64,000 bases of DNA from Eutypa lata (Eukaryota; Ascomycota; Sordariomycetes; Xylariales; Diatrypaceae). Each line of letters starts with the position of its first letter. The first letter of the stretch is position 1. The stretch is from contig JAKULF010000007.1 in assembly GCA_022661535.1 (NCBI GenBank), positions 2,108,001-2,172,000 on the forward strand. The letters are read 5' to 3'. The notes under the pieces were generated by a model. The model saw only the letters and a list, made by a program, of their open reading frames with translations. It was not told where the DNA came from and searched no databases. A program made the translations under genes and the position numbers. Positions 1 to 11,866 of this stretch are shown here, one piece after another.

Positions 1-1111
1 TTACGGAGCCTGCGTCGAGGGGCGGCGTTCCGTACCGATTGAGCTGCTCGACGTCGCTGGACTGGTCCCTGGAGCGCACGAGGGCAAGGGGTTGGGTAAC
101 AAATTCTTGGATGACCTGCGGCATGCCGACGCCTTGGTTCACGTCGTCGACGCTAGCGGGAGGACGAATGCCGAAGGCGAGAACACCCGCGGCTACGACC
201 CATCTCAGGACATCGCGTGGCTGCGCAGCGAGATCGTGCAATGGATAAAGGGGAATCTGTGGGGACGATGGGGCTCGATCAAGAGACGGCATATGGCCAC
301 GAAGTCCACCGCGGTCGAGACGCTACAGGCGCAGTTCTCCGGCTACGGCAGTAACGCGTCGGTCGTGGCTCGGACGCTCGACCGGATGGGCCTGAAGGAG
401 CCCCTGGAGCACTGGACCGAAGAGACGGTCGACCAGGTCGTGAGCGCGTTCATCGACGAGAAGTTCCCCACCGTCATCGCGCTGAACAAGATCGACGACT
501 CCGACGCCTACACCAACCTCATGAAGATCACGAAGCAGCAAGACCCGAACATGGTGGTAGCCTGCTCGGCGAAGGCCGAGCTGTTCCTCCGAAAGATGGC
601 AAAGCAAGGCTACATACGATACACGGAAGGCACCGAGTTCGTGGACACGCGCGAGGACCTGATCGCCGACGGCGACCCCGACGGCGGGGGCCTGAAGGAG
701 CTGGACGAGAAGAACAAGAACACCATCGAGGAGTACCGGGACATGATCCTCTTCCGGTACGGCTCGACCGGCATCGTCCAGGTGCTCTCGAAAGCGGCGG
801 AAGTGCTGGGGCTCGTCCCCGTCTTCCCCGTCCGGAACGTGTCGACTTTCAGTTCCGGGTCGGACGCCAAGGTCGTTTTCCGAGATTGCGTGCTGGTCAA
901 TAAGAACCTGACGGTCGGCGAGGTCGGTCGGAAGGTCATGGGAGATGCGCCCATAGCCTATATAGAGGGCGTCGGTGGGGTTCGCGTATCCGAGGATGCT
1001 ATCGTGTCGGTCGGGAAGAACGATGTGAGTAAACGAACTAAAAGTATGAAATCGTCACCCTTTGCTAACATTATGGATTAGGTCTTGTCATTTAAAGTAG
1101 GACGGGCATGA
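1..1111 (+). CDS. YchF/Obg-type GTPase with TGS domain (YGR210C-like), 5' end cut off
   Basis: The gene enters from the left edge, so the P-loop (G1) is missing. The reading frame is open from base 2. It shows the G3 region [17 protein letters not shown], the G4 motif ALNKIDD and a G5-like ACSAKAE. A TGS domain with [13 protein letters not shown] lies near the C terminus. A short intron at 1025-1081 has donor GTGAGT, branch GCTAAC and acceptor TTAG. It joins to a last exon of 30 bases encoding VLSFKVGRA. That exon restores the usual family ending, which the unspliced frame would lose. About 350 residues are visible. The family consists of translation-associated GTPases related to Ola1/YchF, and the eukaryotic YGR210C branch is poorly characterised. 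The neighbour Pmp3 converges on it across a 3 kb spacer. Assignment to the YchF superfamily is firm; the exact branch is inferred. Confidence 0.88.
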
Positions 1112-4100
1112 TACCATAAATCTAATATATATTAAAATCCTCGACTCCCTTACACAATACATCCAATGTATCCCATCTGATGGTCTACAATTACCACTCC
1201 TGTATACCCAAGGTATACGCACATGCCGATATGATATCTCTAAGCTCCATGCGCTTCTTCGATGAAGTATAGACAAATTTCAGAAAGCGGCGTAGTGGCT
1301 AGCTCTGGTATGCACCCCCCGAGGCTGTTTCTTTCTGCCATTTTACCACATACCGTCTTTGTCAGTCCGAGGATCCATTTTCAATGTGATTTGGGGTGTA
1401 TTGCAAATACTCTATGAACTGTGTGTTCTGCCAGTAAGTTTAACGAAAGGCAAGGGCTTGGAGAAGTAGAGTGACTGCCATTAAACCAACTCTTAGGTAT
1501 TGGCGACATGAGTGGGAATTATGCCTTCGTGTTTGAAAATGCTACCAATAAGATCACCATAATACAGTGAACGGGAAAACAAGATCCTCGAAGTACTAGA
1601 ATATAAATAAATTGGTAGGTATCTTGCTGCCATCGGTATCTTGACTATATTCTCTGTATCTCTGTCTGCGTCTGTGCGTGTACACTTTCTCCAGCCTACC
1701 CCTATATCCTCTACGAGTTTAGAAGAAACTATGGATCCGTAAGATGATGAACTAGATATTTTACTGTTTTAACGACTCCCAGTGATATCCTCTACTTAAT
1801 AACTTATACATGTAGGGAGTAGTCATACTTGGGAAAATGAAATATTGGCGGCTATTCACGAGCAGTTGACAATCAAAAAGGTCTCGCGCAGGTAAAGCTA
1901 TAATCTCCGGGTAGATTTCATATACCTGACAAGACTTCCATGGAACACTAGGGAAATGCAATTCGCGGAGTTTAGATACATCTAAGTTGATCAACGTATG
2001 TGACCGATTGAATCTACTTCTTTTTTTTATCTTGCCCTTGACTTTGTCCCAAGTCACACTCCCGTATGGCCCTGCCTGCATGAGACGGAATCACCTTTGG
2101 ACACTGGCATTGGTTTCCAGGATGATCTTCTAACCCGATTTCTAAATTCCTCTTATGTTAAGGTAATAATAGAACCGTCGAATCGCCGTATTGGGTATGT
2201 ATACTCGATGTTGACAAAGCATCTATATTTTGGGTTGGATTGGTCACTCCTCGTCTTCACCTTAAGGGGCTCGGCGACGACCCTTCCATTTATATTGTAC
2301 AGTTACTCGCACACTAAATGGACAACATCATAGGCGTCATGGAAACTCTATCTCTCCTAAATCTCCTCGCCTGACATACCATCATATCGGCGAGGAAATA
2401 AACACTGGACATATCCGCGAGAGGACACTACGATACCCATCAGCCCCCAATCCGTTTGATCGTATCAAAACTCTCGAAGCACATCATCTAGCTCACCCAT
2501 TCTCGAGGCTCGTATTCGTTTAGCTATAAAACTGTATGTGTCTGTTCCTTGGGAGGAGGGCTGGTGTCACTTAGAAAGTCATACAAAGCGTGTGTTTGTT
2601 GAAAACATACTTGGAAGAAATTGAGTATTTTTAGGGCATGAGACGGCTGTCTTTCCGTATGGTTGAGAATAGACAATTTCACAGTTATAACATTATGCCC
2701 CTATATATGCTGTGCTACGAAGTACAGCAATCTATTGAGTCTATCTCACCTTTCCCACATTGCCAATAGTTTCATGCTTTTGATCGGCATTTCATCGTCG
2801 GTTCTCGCTCGCTCAGATATGATTGGTTAACAGGGTCAAGCTCTACGAAAAAGGGAAACACATTGTTTAATAAACATGTAGTTGAACCCTGCCCTCTATG
2901 TATTCTCCTTTTCAAATCCCGCAGAGTATGCCGTCAACACAATATCAACACAATAGCTGAATCGGCATTTATATAGAGAGGTTTGTGACTAATCCCACTA
3001 CGAGCTTACTGCCTTGGACGTAGCTCGTTGAGCTTTGCGAAGCAAATATGCCCAGCGGCTGGCTACCTACCTATAACTTACAAAAATTGAATATTAAAAG
3101 GTGTCGCTACCAGCTCGAGAGGAATTGCTGGTTGAAGTACATTATAGTGACCATATAAAGACTAACTTAACTACTCGCAGCCCAATCGGCTCAGAAATTG
3201 TGCTATAGTGTGTATATATAATATATAGTTGCGGTTAAACCAGCATTGAGTACCCTCATCGAAAATTACGACTATAGGTAGTAGTAAGTTACGCAGACGA
3301 CTTGAACTACTGGAGGGTTTAGATATATACGGCCTCACCTACCCCTCGAAAGTGAAGGGGGATGTTCGATATAAGAGCAAAAAGGCTTAACACATGTGCA
3401 CGGATGAGAAGAGAAGACGTGGTTATACAGGGTATCATAATTCATGATCATTAAGCACCTACACAAAGGCGGGTAAAGTAACTACTAATAGGTGGGAAGG
3501 TAGGTTAGGTTAGGTATGTATGTCTAAAGCAACTGCAAAACCAACCGCCCGAAAAAGGCCGAATGAATCATAGACCACCATCCGAATGCGCAGAAAACAA
3601 TCCTATGCATTCCATGCTCCGGTCCATCCCTTTCAAAATAACCCTTTCCCAAACCGGGTGCCCCCCTCCCCGAAGAAAAGAAAAAAAAAAGGCATTCCCC
3701 ATGCAATCGTGTCGAAGTGTGATTAAGGAAAAAATAAGAAATTAAAAGTATAGCGGTAATCGGTCGTCGTTGATTGCGCCACGATGATGCAGTGCAGACA
3801 GCGCGCCCCTGTCACACGCTGCCCCACCATTGCTGCTGGTGTGCCGTTGGATGTGGGGAAAGTTACGAAGGTCGCAGTTGCCAAGACGTTCTAAATGGGA
3901 ACCGCCCAAGCCCAGCCCAGCCCTTTTTTCGTTTCCCACGCATCGTTTCCCCAAGGTTTTTTTATTTGGCGATCATACCACCCCATAACGTTAAAATGGA
4001 GGTGGCTGGATTCCAGGCGAGAAGAATGTACCGAACATGGGTAAGGGGTTTGCTGGTGCTGCTGCCGCCATATCCATTGCTCTATTTTTCTTTCTGAGCA

Positions 4101-4137
4101 GTAACGGCACCGTTCTGCCGGTAGGACGGCGCTTCGT
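1112..4137. other. 3 kb AT-rich spacer between convergent genes
   Basis: This spacer lies between the 3' ends of the GTPase and Pmp3 genes. I found no recognisable gene. Short open frames exist (for example 1761-2081 on the minus strand) but match nothing I know. A TTAGG-like string sits near 3500. Confidence 0.6.
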
Positions 4138-4599
4138 TTAGTATTTCAGTATGATGTACCTGTAGCGGGGTGGTGATGTCAGTAACAATTCCTTGTAATG
4201 CATGGTCTTCTAACACTTCGCGCGCACACACACAGAGACACAAAGAAAGTGCCGTGCATCTCGGTGTATGTTGCGCAGCTTTCCCCTCAACGAGGATCGC
4301 AGATAATCGGAGAAGGGAAAAGAGAGAAGAAGGGTCGCAAAAACGTACAGGGCGTGGATTATACCCGGGATGTAACCCAGGATCGTCAACAGGATGTTGA
4401 TGCACAAGTCGGCGCCGCAACCACGCTCTAGGAAGACACCGATGGGCGGTACGAAGATCGCGAAGAGGATTTTGCAGATATCGCTGTTTGATCAGTCAGC
4501 AACTACCTAGTTACTATCTACTCTCCGTCATATCCGGAGCTAAGACCCGCCATGGACTGGGTGAGGACTTAAAGCAACTTACCTAGCAGTGAAGGCCAT
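4138..4599 (-). CDS. pmp3: Pmp3-family plasma membrane proteolipid
   Basis: There are three exons: 4599-4583, 4483-4349 and 4159-4138. Together they give a 57-residue protein starting MAFTASDICKILFAI. Pmp3/UPF0057 proteins are 50-60 residue proteolipids with two membrane helices; in yeast they affect membrane potential and salt tolerance. The second exon carries the family signature around GVFLERGCGADL and the helix LGYIPGIIHA. The intron at 4160-4348 has donor GTACGT and acceptor CTACAG. Removing it restores the typical ending ALYIILKY; without splicing the protein reads into unrelated sequence. The first exon is only 17 bases and the last only 22, so automated callers may miss both. The gene is isolated, with long spacers on both sides, and its 5' spacer contains a TGACGTCA palindrome about 1 kb away. 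Confidence 0.93.
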
Positions 4600-7152
4600 C
4601 TTGAAGGTGGTAATGTGTTTTCTTGTCTCTCTGGAATATGCTCGTACGTAATAATTATGTATTGGTCGCAAGATTGTAGTGCAATGTTGGCAATGGATGA
4701 TTGGGATTGTTGGGTTAACAGGTTCGTTGCTGTTGGGTATATGTATATGTAGAAGATATGAAATATGAAGTCAGACACAAACCTCTAACGCAAACAAAGG
4801 GAGGGGAATGCGGTTTATATAACCACTCTAAAGAATGTCTACCTTATATTACTGTGGAGTGACTTACGAAAAAGAAGGTTTTTTTTTGGCCAACTTCCAT
4901 GTTGCATATCTTTTACTTGGTAGTGCGTTCCAATGGGCTGTGATGAACGGGTAGCTCCAGTGAATACCCAAACTATGTAGACTGCGTCATACCGTACATC
5001 ATGCTCAGTCATAGGACCTGCCGGGATGTGTGCCACCACGTTTTCCAGGTGGGTTCCCTGTTTCCCTGCCCTCTTTTTGCTTAATTTGAAACTACTGGAA
5101 CTAGCACCTGTCAAGCTCGATTCTCCATCGAAAGGGAAGACACTCACACTTACACGTCTCTCTAGTACGAACCATAGGTACTCTATCTAACAGGGAAATT
5201 ATGTATTTGCTCATACGTATGTAACTTTCTATCTACTTTCTTTCACCCAGCCACACAAAGGCAGCTGCACAATGCCCCCCCCCCCGAGATGCAGCAAGCC
5301 TACTGTAGGTACCATATTTTATTTAGATATGGATGGAGGACCGCTGGACCGCATACCAACGGTCCACCACCTAACTATGTAGGTATTTATGCAGACACTG
5401 AATCTAAAGGACGATAGCAAGGGTGTTCCTGTTCTTGACCACTAGTCCTCGAGTCATTCTACTACATACATAACAATGCCCTCATGTTGAATTGATAAGA
5501 CATACTGTATCTACCCAAGCTACATATCGGCGCAAGCAATAGTTTGAAGCTCTTGAGCTCCCATGACATGAGCTATCGGAATATGTATGACGTCAGCTGT
5601 GGCGTCTACAAGGGGACGACCATGTGGCTAAGCACCCTGGCACCCAAGTGCCGAAGTGCCGTTCATAATTGCGCCATTGATGTAACTACGTACAGAGCCA
5701 AGGATTCTTCCTTTCCATTGCATCAAATTCGACTTCCAAGATTCTATTACATAGTCTGACTTCAGCCCTTGAAGTCAGTCCTTGTCGGGCTGAAACGTAC
5801 CTGCGCAACATCTCTAGGTGGGTAGTTATGTAAATGGAGAGTAGCGATTTCGTAATCACCATGTGGCGCATGATTGCGTATTGCGGGCTGTGCGGTAGAC
5901 TAGAGCTAGGTATGTGTGTACTTATAGTACTTGGCTAAGCCACACTAAACGATCTGATATATCATGTTGTTACATGTGGTTAGGTATGCATGTGTGTGTT
6001 ATTGTGACTTGCAACGGAGCTTACTAAATGGAGAGAGACATATATACATACATAGAATCCGCAGTTTCACTAGAGGTCTATCACTAGCCTCTATACTGTA
6101 ATTCAATTGGCTGGGGAGAGAACTCGGTGAGCCCTTCTCCTGCTTCTACATACACAATACCAGTGTGTCTAGAGTAGCTACCAAGGGCTGCAAAGCTCAG
6201 AACCAGCCGAGTTCCGCCGGTAGATCGTCTTAGATCTTGGCGTTGGTGCCGATACTTCCGGCCCGCGTCTCACGGTCACAATCGACAATCAATGCAATCT
6301 CTCTCTCTCTCGGTCGCAACGAGAGCGAGAGTGGGAACAACAATCGGCGTAGCCGCTGCGATGTTACATACTGTTACGTTTGATGCTCTGCACATTCTCC
6401 CAACATATATGTAAGGCGCTTACCTGGCTGTTATCTACTCTAGGTGGTCCGTACATATACAATGGAAAAAAAGCAAAGCACCTGATGCGCCGCTCAAAGC
6501 CACGTAGAAGAAGTAAGCAACGTGACCGGTATTAGCGCTGGCATATCTTCGGAGACGCCCGGTCAACCCTTCGCTTCGGCTAGGTACGGACGCCTCGCCT
6601 CGTATAGGCTCGTTCAACGAACGAGGTGTAACTACTAACTACAGTATATGTTTGTATATGTTTGATTCTAGTTAGTTAGAGGACCGACCGAATCTAAACC
6701 GGTCGAAATTCCAGATCAACAAGCTGCTACGTGTAGTTGACCGGCTGCTTGAATGTGCAAACGTTTTCTTTTAAGAAAGTACAATTTAAGGGGTAGTACG
6801 AAAAGTGTAGATTTCGTCGTTTCATGTCAAGGTGTTTGAATATAATGGTGCGGACAATCACCTTTATTCTGATCTTATCGGCAGCAGTGCGTGTTTGTCT
6901 TGATTCTTAGTGTCTCCCCTCTAGAGAGGTCGCAATATATATTGAGTTGGAATCTACCATGCTCTATGTGCAATTTCAACGTCTCCCATGCATCATCAAT
7001 GTATGTCAGTATGTTTACATTTCTACATCAGCCGTATATCGCATATCGCTGCTCCGAAGCTATATAAGATAGATAGATAGGCCAACGGATAGCAGCTTAT
7101 TATACATGGATCAGACCCCTCAACCCGTTCCTAAAAAGAGGTCTATCTCCCC
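4600..7152. other. Spacer upstream of Pmp3 and downstream of Rsm24
   Basis: No gene was recognised. It contains a run of eleven C at 5275-5285, a CT run near 6298-6311, GATA repeats near 7068-7080 and a perfect TGACGTCA at 5588-5595. The Pmp3 promoter must lie at its left end. Confidence 0.55.
5588..5595. promoter_or_regulatory. CRE-like palindrome TGACGTCA
   Basis: This is a perfect 8-base match to the binding palindrome of CREB/ATF-type bZIP factors. It lies about 1 kb upstream of the Pmp3 start on the minus strand. Such a site can occur by chance, and the distance is long for a fungal promoter. Confidence 0.2.
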
Positions 7153-8504
7153 TTACAACATTCGAGCGGGCCGGGAAGCTGGGCTGGTGACCCGTTGCGT
7201 GGCGAGTTGAGGTTCGAAGGCGGGCTTCTCGAGGAACTGCTGGATCCTGGCGGAACCGTCGACCAGGACGCCCTGCTCTTCTTTGGCCTTATCGGCTAGC
7301 AGTGCCTTCTGTCTGGTCTCTTCGATGAATTGGCGGCGCTCCTCCGTCATGCGCCACTCTTTGGGAAACTTGGGCTTGACCTTGAAAGTGTGATGTCTCG
7401 TGTCGAGGGGAACGTCCTCGAACATATCCGTAGGGTCCTAGCAGATAGATACAATATTAGTAACCGAGTAGTCTTTTTCCCCCTTCCGATAGATATCTCC
7501 CTTCCCCCCTTTTTTTATTTTTGCTCTGGTGAAAAGGAGATAGGCGAAAGGGGTGGATAGCAAATACATACCTTTGCCTTGTCGACCAATGAGTTGATCA
7601 CGTCTCCAAGATACCTCTTGTTCTGGGCTTGGTGCTCGAACTGCTCGCAGCTCATCTTCGCAATGTCCGTCTCGGGGTTGTACCGCGGGCCGAGCAGCTT
7701 CTTCAGCTTCAGCTGCTGCGCCTCGTCCAGCGGCAGGTCCTTCGGGCAGAACTCGACGACCACCTTGTTCTCGGCAGGGTGGAACTCGCCCATGTATGTC
7801 GTATAGCGGAACCGCAGGGGCTCGTCCGCACTCGGGGGTTCGAAGGGCCGTGCCAATTCTAATTGTAGATAGCAACACCATTCCATTAGTTCAATGTCCC
7901 TCACATGAATATCTAAGAAAACGTGGGCGAAAGCCAGTAGCGTAAACGAGGGCCACTCACTAGACAGCAGCGGCATCTCCCATGCGGCCAGGCGGGCGTA
8001 TTCCCTGTACTCCCGGAACTCCTCGAACTTGCCGTGGGCCATGCTCATGATGTCGTCCTCATCAAACATGTCCTCGTTCTGCTCGTCGGTGATCAGGTCC
8101 GAGTCCTCCTCGTCCTCGTTCCAGAACTTCTTCGACTTGAACCCCATCCTGGGCGCCGCGACCGCCTCCCGCGCCTCGGCCTCGACCATGTTCATCGTCC
8201 GGTCCATATTCTGCTGCACCGCCGGCGACATCTTGTCCCACCGGATCTTCAGCTTCTCGATCGCTCGTAGCTCCCCCGCCGTTAGGTTGCGCTCGTCCGC
8301 CGTCTCGTCTTCTTCCTCTTCCTCGGGTGCGGGGCGCCGCTGCGTCGTGGAGAATGCTCGTCTCGCTGTCGCTGCCGCTGCCGTTGCTGGAGTCTGTAAC
8401 CGTATCGGAGGTGCTGCTGTTGCTGCTACGAAGCTTCGTTGGGGGTTCGGGGTGCGTCTGCAGGCGCGCAGACACACCCGCAGCGGCTGGACTGTTGAAG
8501 CCAT
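7153..8504 (-). CDS. rsm24: Mitochondrial small-subunit ribosomal protein Rsm24 (mS35)
   Basis: Three exons (8504-7961, 7858-7572, 7437-7153) encode 371 residues. The start at 8504 is a true ATG. The N terminus is rich in Arg, Ala and Ser with no acidic residues for about 55 positions (ending near RRAFSTTQRR), as expected of a mitochondrial presequence. An acidic stretch with EEEEEDE follows. The core includes MGFKSKKFWNEDEEDSD and, from exon 2, YNPETDIAKMSCEQFEHQ and QNKRYLGDVINSLV, typical of fungal Rsm24/mS35. Exon 3 carries the basic end around KVKPKFPKEWRMTEERRQF. Splice sites are GTGAGT and GTATGT donors with TTAG and CTAG acceptors, and the frame is kept throughout. The protein is expected in the mitochondrial 37S subunit. 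It shares a divergent 5' region with ALG13. Confidence 0.85.
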
Positions 8505-9270
8505 GGTGATTAATGGCTGATTGGGTTCATCCGCCCGTATGTGGGAGTATACTGGTACTGTCCTTTTGTCTGCTTGTGAAGCCTCAGCAAATTTCGGTGG
8601 ACCGTCAGATTAGCGCATCTCGAAATTGATCGGGACCCTTGTCGGTGCGGTGCGGTGCCCCGGGAAATGCTGTCAGTGTTGACAGCTGGCAAGCAGCTTC
8701 ACATGTTACATCGACATATGCATTTGCTATTGCCACCTCCAAGACTTAGGTAGGTATGTACATGTAACCAAACACCTTAATGTCCTCATACTTTCGTTTC
8801 TACCTGTAAATTAATTACTCACCTAAAATGAGTTATTACCTTACAGCTACTGAGGTCATCCTTTACTAAAGCTAAAGTTTAATATCCTTGCATTAACTGG
8901 GACGACGGACTACACGGACTACACGCAGACACGGAGTCTGACTATAACGCCGTCTTACGTCTCCGGGTTACTTATTCACAATTCACCATAACTTATTTAA
9001 TTCCTCATACGTCATTCTACTTTCTAATTCAGAAAACACAGTACCAAGTTTCTCTTTTCACTAACTAGTAACCTACTCCCTCTGTACAACGAGATCACCG
9101 TGTGGCTTTCCCTGTTACCTACATATGTACTACCGTCCCGGAGTTACACTACAACGCCCCCGGACGCTAATCACTTAATTAAGTAGCCGGTTGGAAGAAT
9201 CCCGGAGTGTCACCCAGCGGGATCAAACAGCCACTCCCACTCTTCAAGTATCAAGAACCACTTGCCGATA
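8505..9270. promoter_or_regulatory. Divergent promoter region of rsm24 and alg13
   Basis: This 766-base gap separates two genes transcribed outward. It has pyrimidine-rich stretches and a TTAGGTAGGTATGTACATGT string near 8746-8765, but no recognisable factor site or TATA box that I would defend. Confidence 0.45.
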
Positions 9271-10354
9271 ATGGCAACGCCGGTAGAGGAGAAGAAGCAG
9301 AAGAGCGTCGAGGAGCAGTCTTCCACAATTCCTACTCCCGATGCGGCCAACGACGGCCTACGGCGCGTAGCCTTCGTCACAGTCGGCGCCACAGCCGGGT
9401 TCCAGCCCCTGCTGCAGGAGGTCCTCTCGGCGCCGTTCGTTGACAAGCTGCTGGAGCTCAACTACACGCAGCTGGTGATCCAGTGCGGGCCCGACAGTGA
9501 GTTCGTCGAGGCCTACTTCCCGCGCGAGGAGGACGAGGAGGAGAAGAAAGAGAACCAAGTGGATCGCAGCGACAAAAAATCACCCGATGAGAAGAAGTTG
9601 TCGCGAGAAGAGCTACGTGAGCGCCGAAATAGCTTCATTCGACGCATCGCCGTTTTCGCCTACACGAGCGAGATGACGAAGTGGATGCGCCTGGCGGGTC
9701 CGGGCACCGATGAAGATGGAGGGCAGCGCAGCCACGGAGTTATTATCTCCCACGCAGGTTTGTCTAGACCACAAGCTACCTCTTCCTGTGTATTCTCCTT
9801 TTCTCCTTTAGCTATCCTGTATATTTCTCGGTTCTTTTTGTGCCTCTAACCGGCTATGTCTCTTACCCCCCCCTCCCCCCCCTTCTCCCTCTCCTATTTT
9901 CTGTACTTGTTTGTAATAAAGAAGGGAGGATAAACTAACGTAGGAATTTTACTTGATCAGGATCCGGAACTATCCTAGACGCACTGCGCGTCAACTCGCG
10001 ACTGGTCGCCGTCGCGAACCCAGCCCTCATGGATAACCATCAGGAGGAGCTAGCCAAGGAGATGGAGCGGCAGGGGTTCCTGGTGTGGGGCAAGTTGGGG
10101 TACGTCAATTCTCTTTCTCTCTCTCTCTCTCTATATATATTAGAAGGAGTTTCATTCTTCTTGTTTCCCATTAACTATATAGTTTTATGCTGGCTGCTGA
10201 CATGAGATCTCTTTTTCTCTTCTCCAACAGCTCGCTCGCCGACTCAGTGCAGCACATCGAGGAGCACGTCCCCAAGAAGTGGCCTCCCGAGGCACCGGCC
10301 GATCAGCCCTTCCCCGGCGGCTTGTGGGACGTGATCGAGATGTTTCGGTACTAG
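9271..10354 (+). CDS. alg13: Alg13, catalytic subunit of UDP-GlcNAc transferase
   Basis: Three exons (9271-9757, 9961-10099, 10231-10354) give 249 residues. Alg13 pairs with membrane-bound Alg14 on the cytosolic face of the ER and adds the second GlcNAc to the dolichol-linked precursor of N-glycans. The N-terminal VAFVTVGATAGFQPLL is the family's first beta-alpha unit. HAGSGTILDALR spans the first intron and is the conserved nucleotide-sugar binding loop. NPALMDNHQEELA follows, matching the family's N-H-Q-E-L motif. A charged insert of about 35 residues (EEDEEEKKENQ through LREERRN-like sequence) lies between the two halves. The first in-frame ATG is 9271. Intron 2 contains a CT run followed by TATATA. 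The neighbour rsm24 is divergent. Confidence 0.93.
10110..10140. repeat. CT/TA simple repeat inside alg13 intron 2
   Basis: A pyrimidine run of about nine CT units is followed by ATATATAT, directly after the GTACGT donor of intron 2. Confidence 0.8.
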
Positions 10355-10942
10355 CCAACGTAACGTTGGGTTGGGAGGGCGAATTACTTGGAACGTGATT
10401 ACGGATGCGGCTTTGAGGTTTTGATTTCAGTATTCTCCGCCGTTATCTACCCCCTTAAGCATATATTACGCCATGCTCAAGGGAAATTTATGTGAAATAA
10501 GGGGTCTGGCTACCTAGTGGGTTGGCAGGGAGGGATATTGCTGCTGAAGGGAAAGCAGACGGCGGATTTCATGATGATATGGCATTGGTATGGTTGGTAC
10601 GACGACGGCACGTACAGAGGTACAGCGTGTGGCTAAGTTGGGGAGGGTTGATTCTGGCGTTTTCATGACGGAGTCCATGTATGATACCCTTTATTTGAAT
10701 TTCCGCAGTGAAAAGGCTTCTCTTCTCCTGCTTAACTTTGTGGTGCCACCATGGGAAAATCTGAGATACAAGACTTTTTTTCCCTATCGTGATATCACCT
10801 AGAGTTATATGCCAAGCCCTCAGAAGACCGGACCCTTTAGTTAACCATTTCTAGTTCTCTCGCAAGATAAGCTTGAATTGTATCTTAAAGCATCTACCCC
10901 TTTTTTCTTTTTTTCTCATCGCAACTCCAAACAGAAAAAAGC

Positions 10943-10977
<35 letters not shown>

Positions 10978-10992
10978 GTAGTAGTAGTAGTG
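10943..10992. repeat. CAG then TAG trinucleotide repeat
   Basis: About ten CAG units run directly into four to five TAG units. The tract is non-coding and lies in the 3' region between alg13 and aip1. Confidence 0.85.
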
Positions 10993-11106
10993 ATGGTCCA
11001 GCCAAGTAAACTCTGTCCCCACCCCTTGTATCAAACCCTCCGATATAGCTACATAAGTAGACTAGACGACAATATATATTTATTTATTCATCACTCATAA
11101 ACTCGT

Positions 11107-11130
11107 ATCTTTCTTTCTTTCTTTCTTTCT
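11107..11130. repeat. TTTC tetranucleotide repeat
   Basis: About six copies of TTTC lie just downstream of the aip1 stop codon (the gene is on the minus strand). Confidence 0.85.
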
Positions 11131-11218
11131 CGCTTTCTCCTCCCCCACGCGTGGCGTCTAATGGATATATATATACCTGGGTAGGACTGTAACCAAGTAG
11201 GTAGGTAACTACTCTAAC

Positions 11219-11829
11219 TCACTGCAGCCCAGCGACCCCCCAAACCTTAACAGCCGCATCGCCACCCGAGCTCGCAACCCTGTGGTCCCCGACCCACGCC
11301 ACGCCACTAACCCCATCCTTATGGGCATTGAGAGCCTTGACCCTAGCCCCGGGCTTCGCCAAGCTCCAGACGAACACATTCGTATCGAGGGCGCCGCTCG
11401 CGGCGTGCGTCCCGGCCGCGTTCCACGCGATGCTCGCGACGCGGCCCGTGTGCGCCGACCAGCGATCCGTCGCCACCTCCAACCCTCCCGAAGAAGAAGA
11501 AGAAGAAGACACCTTATAGGCTATGATCTTGCCCGAGCTGGTCCCAGCCGCCAGGTGCGTCCCGTCGTCCGAGAACGCGAGCGCCGAGACCGCCGTGCCG
11601 ACCGGGAGCGAGGCTTTCGTCTCGTGGGCTAGCGTCAGCTTTCCGTCTGCGGCAGCAGCAGTGTACACCCGGACGGCATTCCGATCCGTGCCTACGGCTA
11701 CGAGCGACCCGTGCGCCGCGATGGCGGTCGGTTGCGCGTCCGCGATGTCGAGCTTCCCGGCCGGCTGGCCGTTCACGAAGATCTCGACGCCGGTCGCCGT
11801 CGCGACGTAGACGGCGGCGGCCGCCGCGG

Positions 11830-11866
<37 letters not shown>

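Larger units (their letters stand above)
10355..11218. other. Spacer between convergent alg13 and aip1
   Basis: This holds the 3' regions of both genes. No gene was recognised. It contains a CAG run and a TTTC run, listed separately. Confidence 0.55.

Noticed and set aside
1761..2081. Minus-strand open frame of 106 codons
   Set aside because: It has a true ATG but no family resemblance, no intron support and lies in AT-rich spacer.
3500..3518. Telomere-like TTAGG repeats
   Set aside because: Only two to three imperfect units; fungal telomeres are long TTAGGG arrays and genes continue on both sides.
10590..10802. Plus-strand open frame of 70 codons
   Set aside because: It overlaps the alg13 3' region and has no recognisable domain.
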